Below are positions 4,773-6,209 of a stretch of DNA of 6,209 nucleotides, piece after piece. The first letter of the stretch is position 1. Each line of letters begins with the position of its first letter. The stretch covers positions 1 to 6,209 of the forward strand of contig JAUWVE010000091.1 in NCBI GenBank assembly GCA_030617565.1. The letters run 5' to 3'. Made by a program: the position numbers and the translations under genes. This DNA comes from Gammaproteobacteria bacterium. Its GTDB lineage: Bacteria > Pseudomonadota > Gammaproteobacteria > BMS3Bbin11. Below the pieces are notes generated by a model. It made no database searches, was not told where the DNA came from, and saw only the letters and a program-made list of their open reading frames with translations.

Positions 4773-6074
4773 ATGGATAAACTCATCATTACCGGTGGTC
4801 GAACGCTGAGCGGTGACGTTCGCATTTCAGGGGCAAAAAATGCTGCGTTGCCAGTGTTAATGTCCGCTTTGCTGACCAAAGAGCCGCTGCAAGTCTGCAA
4901 CGTCCCGCATCTGCACGATATCACGACTACCATGGAACTGCTCGGGCGCATGGGCGTTAGTCTGGTCATAGATGAAAAGCTCAACATTACGGCTGACAGC
5001 AGCACCCTGTCATCTATAGTCGCACCTTATGATCTGGTCAAGACGATGCGCGCCTCCATTCTTGTGCTGGGTCCTTTGCTGGCCCATTTTGGTGAGGCTG
5101 AAGTTTCTTTGCCAGGCGGCTGTGCCATCGGTTCACGGCCGGTAAATCTGCACATCAAGGGGCTTCAAGATATGGGGGCGGATATCCGTATCGAAGATGG
5201 CTATATTAAAGCCAAAGCTGACCGTTTACACGGTGCCAGGTTATTTATGGATGTGGTCTCAGTGACCGGCACAGAAAATCTGATGATGGCGGCAACCCTG
5301 GCTGATGGGACGACCGTGATAGAAAATGCGGCACGTGAGCCTGAAGTAGTTGATCTTGCAAATTGCCTCAATAGCATGGGTGCGAAGGTCAGCGGTGCAG
5401 GTACCGATGAGGTCCTGATTGAAGGTGTTGAATCGCTGCATGGTGCAAATCATAAAGTAATTCCAGATCGTATTGAAACAGGCACGTATCTGGTTGCTGC
5501 CGCTATTACCGGAGGTGATATAACGGTACGTGACACCCAGCCTCATCTGCTTGAAGCCGTGCTGGAAAAACTGCGCCAGGCCGGGGCTGAAATCGAGGTG
5601 GGTGAAGACTGGATCAGATTGCGAACACATGGTAGAAGGATGCGCGCAGTGAATATTCGCACAGCTCCGTATCCTGCTTTTCCCACAGATATGCAGGCAC
5701 AGTTTATGGTACTAAATAGTGTAGCAGAGGGCACAGGAACCATCACCGAAACGATTTTTGAAAATCGCTTCATGCATGTACAGGAATTACAACGTATGGG
5801 TGCTCAAATAGATTTGCAGGGCAATACAGCGATTGTCACGGGAACGGATAAATTACAGGGTGCGCCGGTGATGGCAACAGATCTGCGTGCCTCTGCTTCA
5901 CTGGCGCTGGCCGGGGTGGTCGCCAGTTCAGAAACGGTGATCGACCGTATTTATCATATAGACCGTGGTTACGATGGGATAGAGGAAAAACTCTCAAGGC
6001 TCGGCGCCCGTATCAAACGAGTTTCTGGCCATCATTATCAACGCATGTCCACAGAGCCCAAGCAAGGAGCCTGA
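4773..6074 (+). CDS. murA: MurA, UDP-N-acetylglucosamine 1-carboxyvinyltransferase
   Basis: Cytoplasmic enzyme that transfers enolpyruvate from PEP to UDP-GlcNAc, the first committed step of peptidoglycan synthesis and the fosfomycin target. It has 433 residues, slightly longer than the E. coli protein (419) through a polar tail after about 418. Conserved features are SGAKNAALP with Lys22, PYDLVKTMRAS (85-95), the active-site loop PGGCAIGSRP with the catalytic and fosfomycin-binding Cys117, NAAREPEVVDLA, PDRIETGTYLVAA, PAFPTDMQAQ with Asp306, ATDLRASASLALAG with Arg372, and DRIYHIDRGY (391-400). With Cys rather than Asp at 117, intrinsic fosfomycin resistance by this route is not expected. 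The start agrees with the family N-terminus (MDKLIITGG). The MITE-like element ends on this start codon, so the native leader has been replaced or pushed away. Confidence 0.97.
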   Translation: MDKLIITGGRTLSGDVRISGAKNAALPVLMSALLTKEPLQVCNVPHLHDITTTMELLGRMGVSLVIDEKLNITADSSTLSSIVAPYDLVKTMRASILVLGPLLAHFGEAEVSLPGGCAIGSRPVNLHIKGLQDMGADIRIEDGYIKAKADRLHGARLFMDVVSVTGTENLMMAATLADGTTVIENAAREPEVVDLANCLNSMGAKVSGAGTDEVLIEGVESLHGANHKVIPDRIETGTYLVAAAITGGDITVRDTQPHLLEAVLEKLRQAGAEIEVGEDWIRLRTHGRRMRAVNIRTAPYPAFPTDMQAQFMVLNSVAEGTGTITETIFENRFMHVQELQRMGAQIDLQGNTAIVTGTDKLQGAPVMATDLRASASLALAGVVASSETVIDRIYHIDRGYDGIEEKLSRLGARIKRVSGHHYQRMSTEPKQGA

Positions 6075-6078
6075 CAGG

Positions 6079-6209
6079 ATGACAGAATCACTGACTATTG
6101 CACTGTCCAAAGGCAGGATCCTTGATGAGACCCTGCCGTTGCTGGCTGCGGCCGGTATTGAGCCACTGGATAATCCACAAACCAGCCGTAAGCTGATTTT
6201 TGATACCAA
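6079..6209 (+). CDS. hisG: HisG, ATP phosphoribosyltransferase (N-terminal part, cut by window end)
   Basis: Catalyses the first step of histidine synthesis, ATP plus PRPP to phosphoribosyl-ATP. The 43 visible residues (MTESLTIALSKGRI, then LLAAAGI and SRKLIFDT) match the HisG N-terminus. LTIALSKGRILDETLPLL resembles the short form that needs the HisZ regulatory subunit, but the length cannot be checked here. The start at 6079 has AAGGAG (6064-6069) 9 nt upstream, lying inside the end of murA. The gap to the murA stop is 4 nt, so the two genes are probably co-transcribed. Confidence 0.93.
   Translation, partial: MTESLTIALSKGRILDETLPLLAAAGIEPLDNPQTSRKLIFDT

Noticed and set aside
4555..4773. 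72-residue plus-strand frame ending at the murA start
   Set aside because: It is made almost wholly of the MITE-like element and promoter DNA, has no Shine-Dalgarno and resembles no family.
5259..5773. Minus-strand open frames inside murA
   Set aside because: They are shadows of a strongly conserved coding sequence, with no family resemblance.

Overview
The window looks like chromosomal DNA of a gammaproteobacterium. It carries an MlaFEDCB phospholipid-transport cluster in canonical order, followed by a BolA-family gene (ibaG), a CGFS monothiol glutaredoxin (grxD), murA and the start of a short-form-like hisG. All genes are on the + strand. The mla-ibaG-murA order is typical of gamma- and some betaproteobacteria. 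murA followed by hisG is seen in several non-enteric lineages. The genus cannot be fixed from the sequence.

Layout: 2-157 is the C-terminal end of an unidentified gene. 171-338 is a composite 7-bp tandem array that runs into the mlaF start. mlaF and mlaE overlap by ATGA (330-1924). 1928-2022 is a small heptad-flanked repeat, followed by mlaD (2040-2504). 2482-2694 is a MITE-like element whose left end supplies the last codons and stop of mlaD. mlaC and mlaB also overlap by ATGA (2722-3608). 3611-3765 is a second heptad-flanked repeat, followed by a probable ibaG promoter, ibaG and grxD. A strong terminator lies at 4495-4524, then a probable murA promoter with a palindrome in its spacer. A second MITE-like copy (4610-4770) ends at the murA start codon. 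murA follows, and hisG begins 4 nt after it and runs off the window.

Functionally, MlaF (ATPase), MlaE (permease), MlaD (MCE ring subunit), MlaB (STAS subunit) and MlaC (periplasmic lipid carrier) make up the inner-membrane and periplasmic part of the pathway that keeps outer-membrane lipid asymmetry. IbaG and GrxD are a classic BolA/monothiol-glutaredoxin pair that binds or transfers [2Fe-2S] clusters. MurA commits UDP-GlcNAc to peptidoglycan synthesis. HisG opens histidine biosynthesis.

The genes are conserved housekeeping genes, so the interest lies between them. Nearly every junction that is not a tight overlap has been invaded by small non-coding repeats of two kinds. One kind is period-7 arrays, two of which flank an AAAACC-starting core in inverted orientation. 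The other is a MITE-like family with about 20-bp terminal inverted repeats and 3-bp TNA target duplications. One MITE copy truncated the mlaD tail and separated it from mlaC. The other supplies a Shine-Dalgarno-like site to murA that its own terminal stem would hide.
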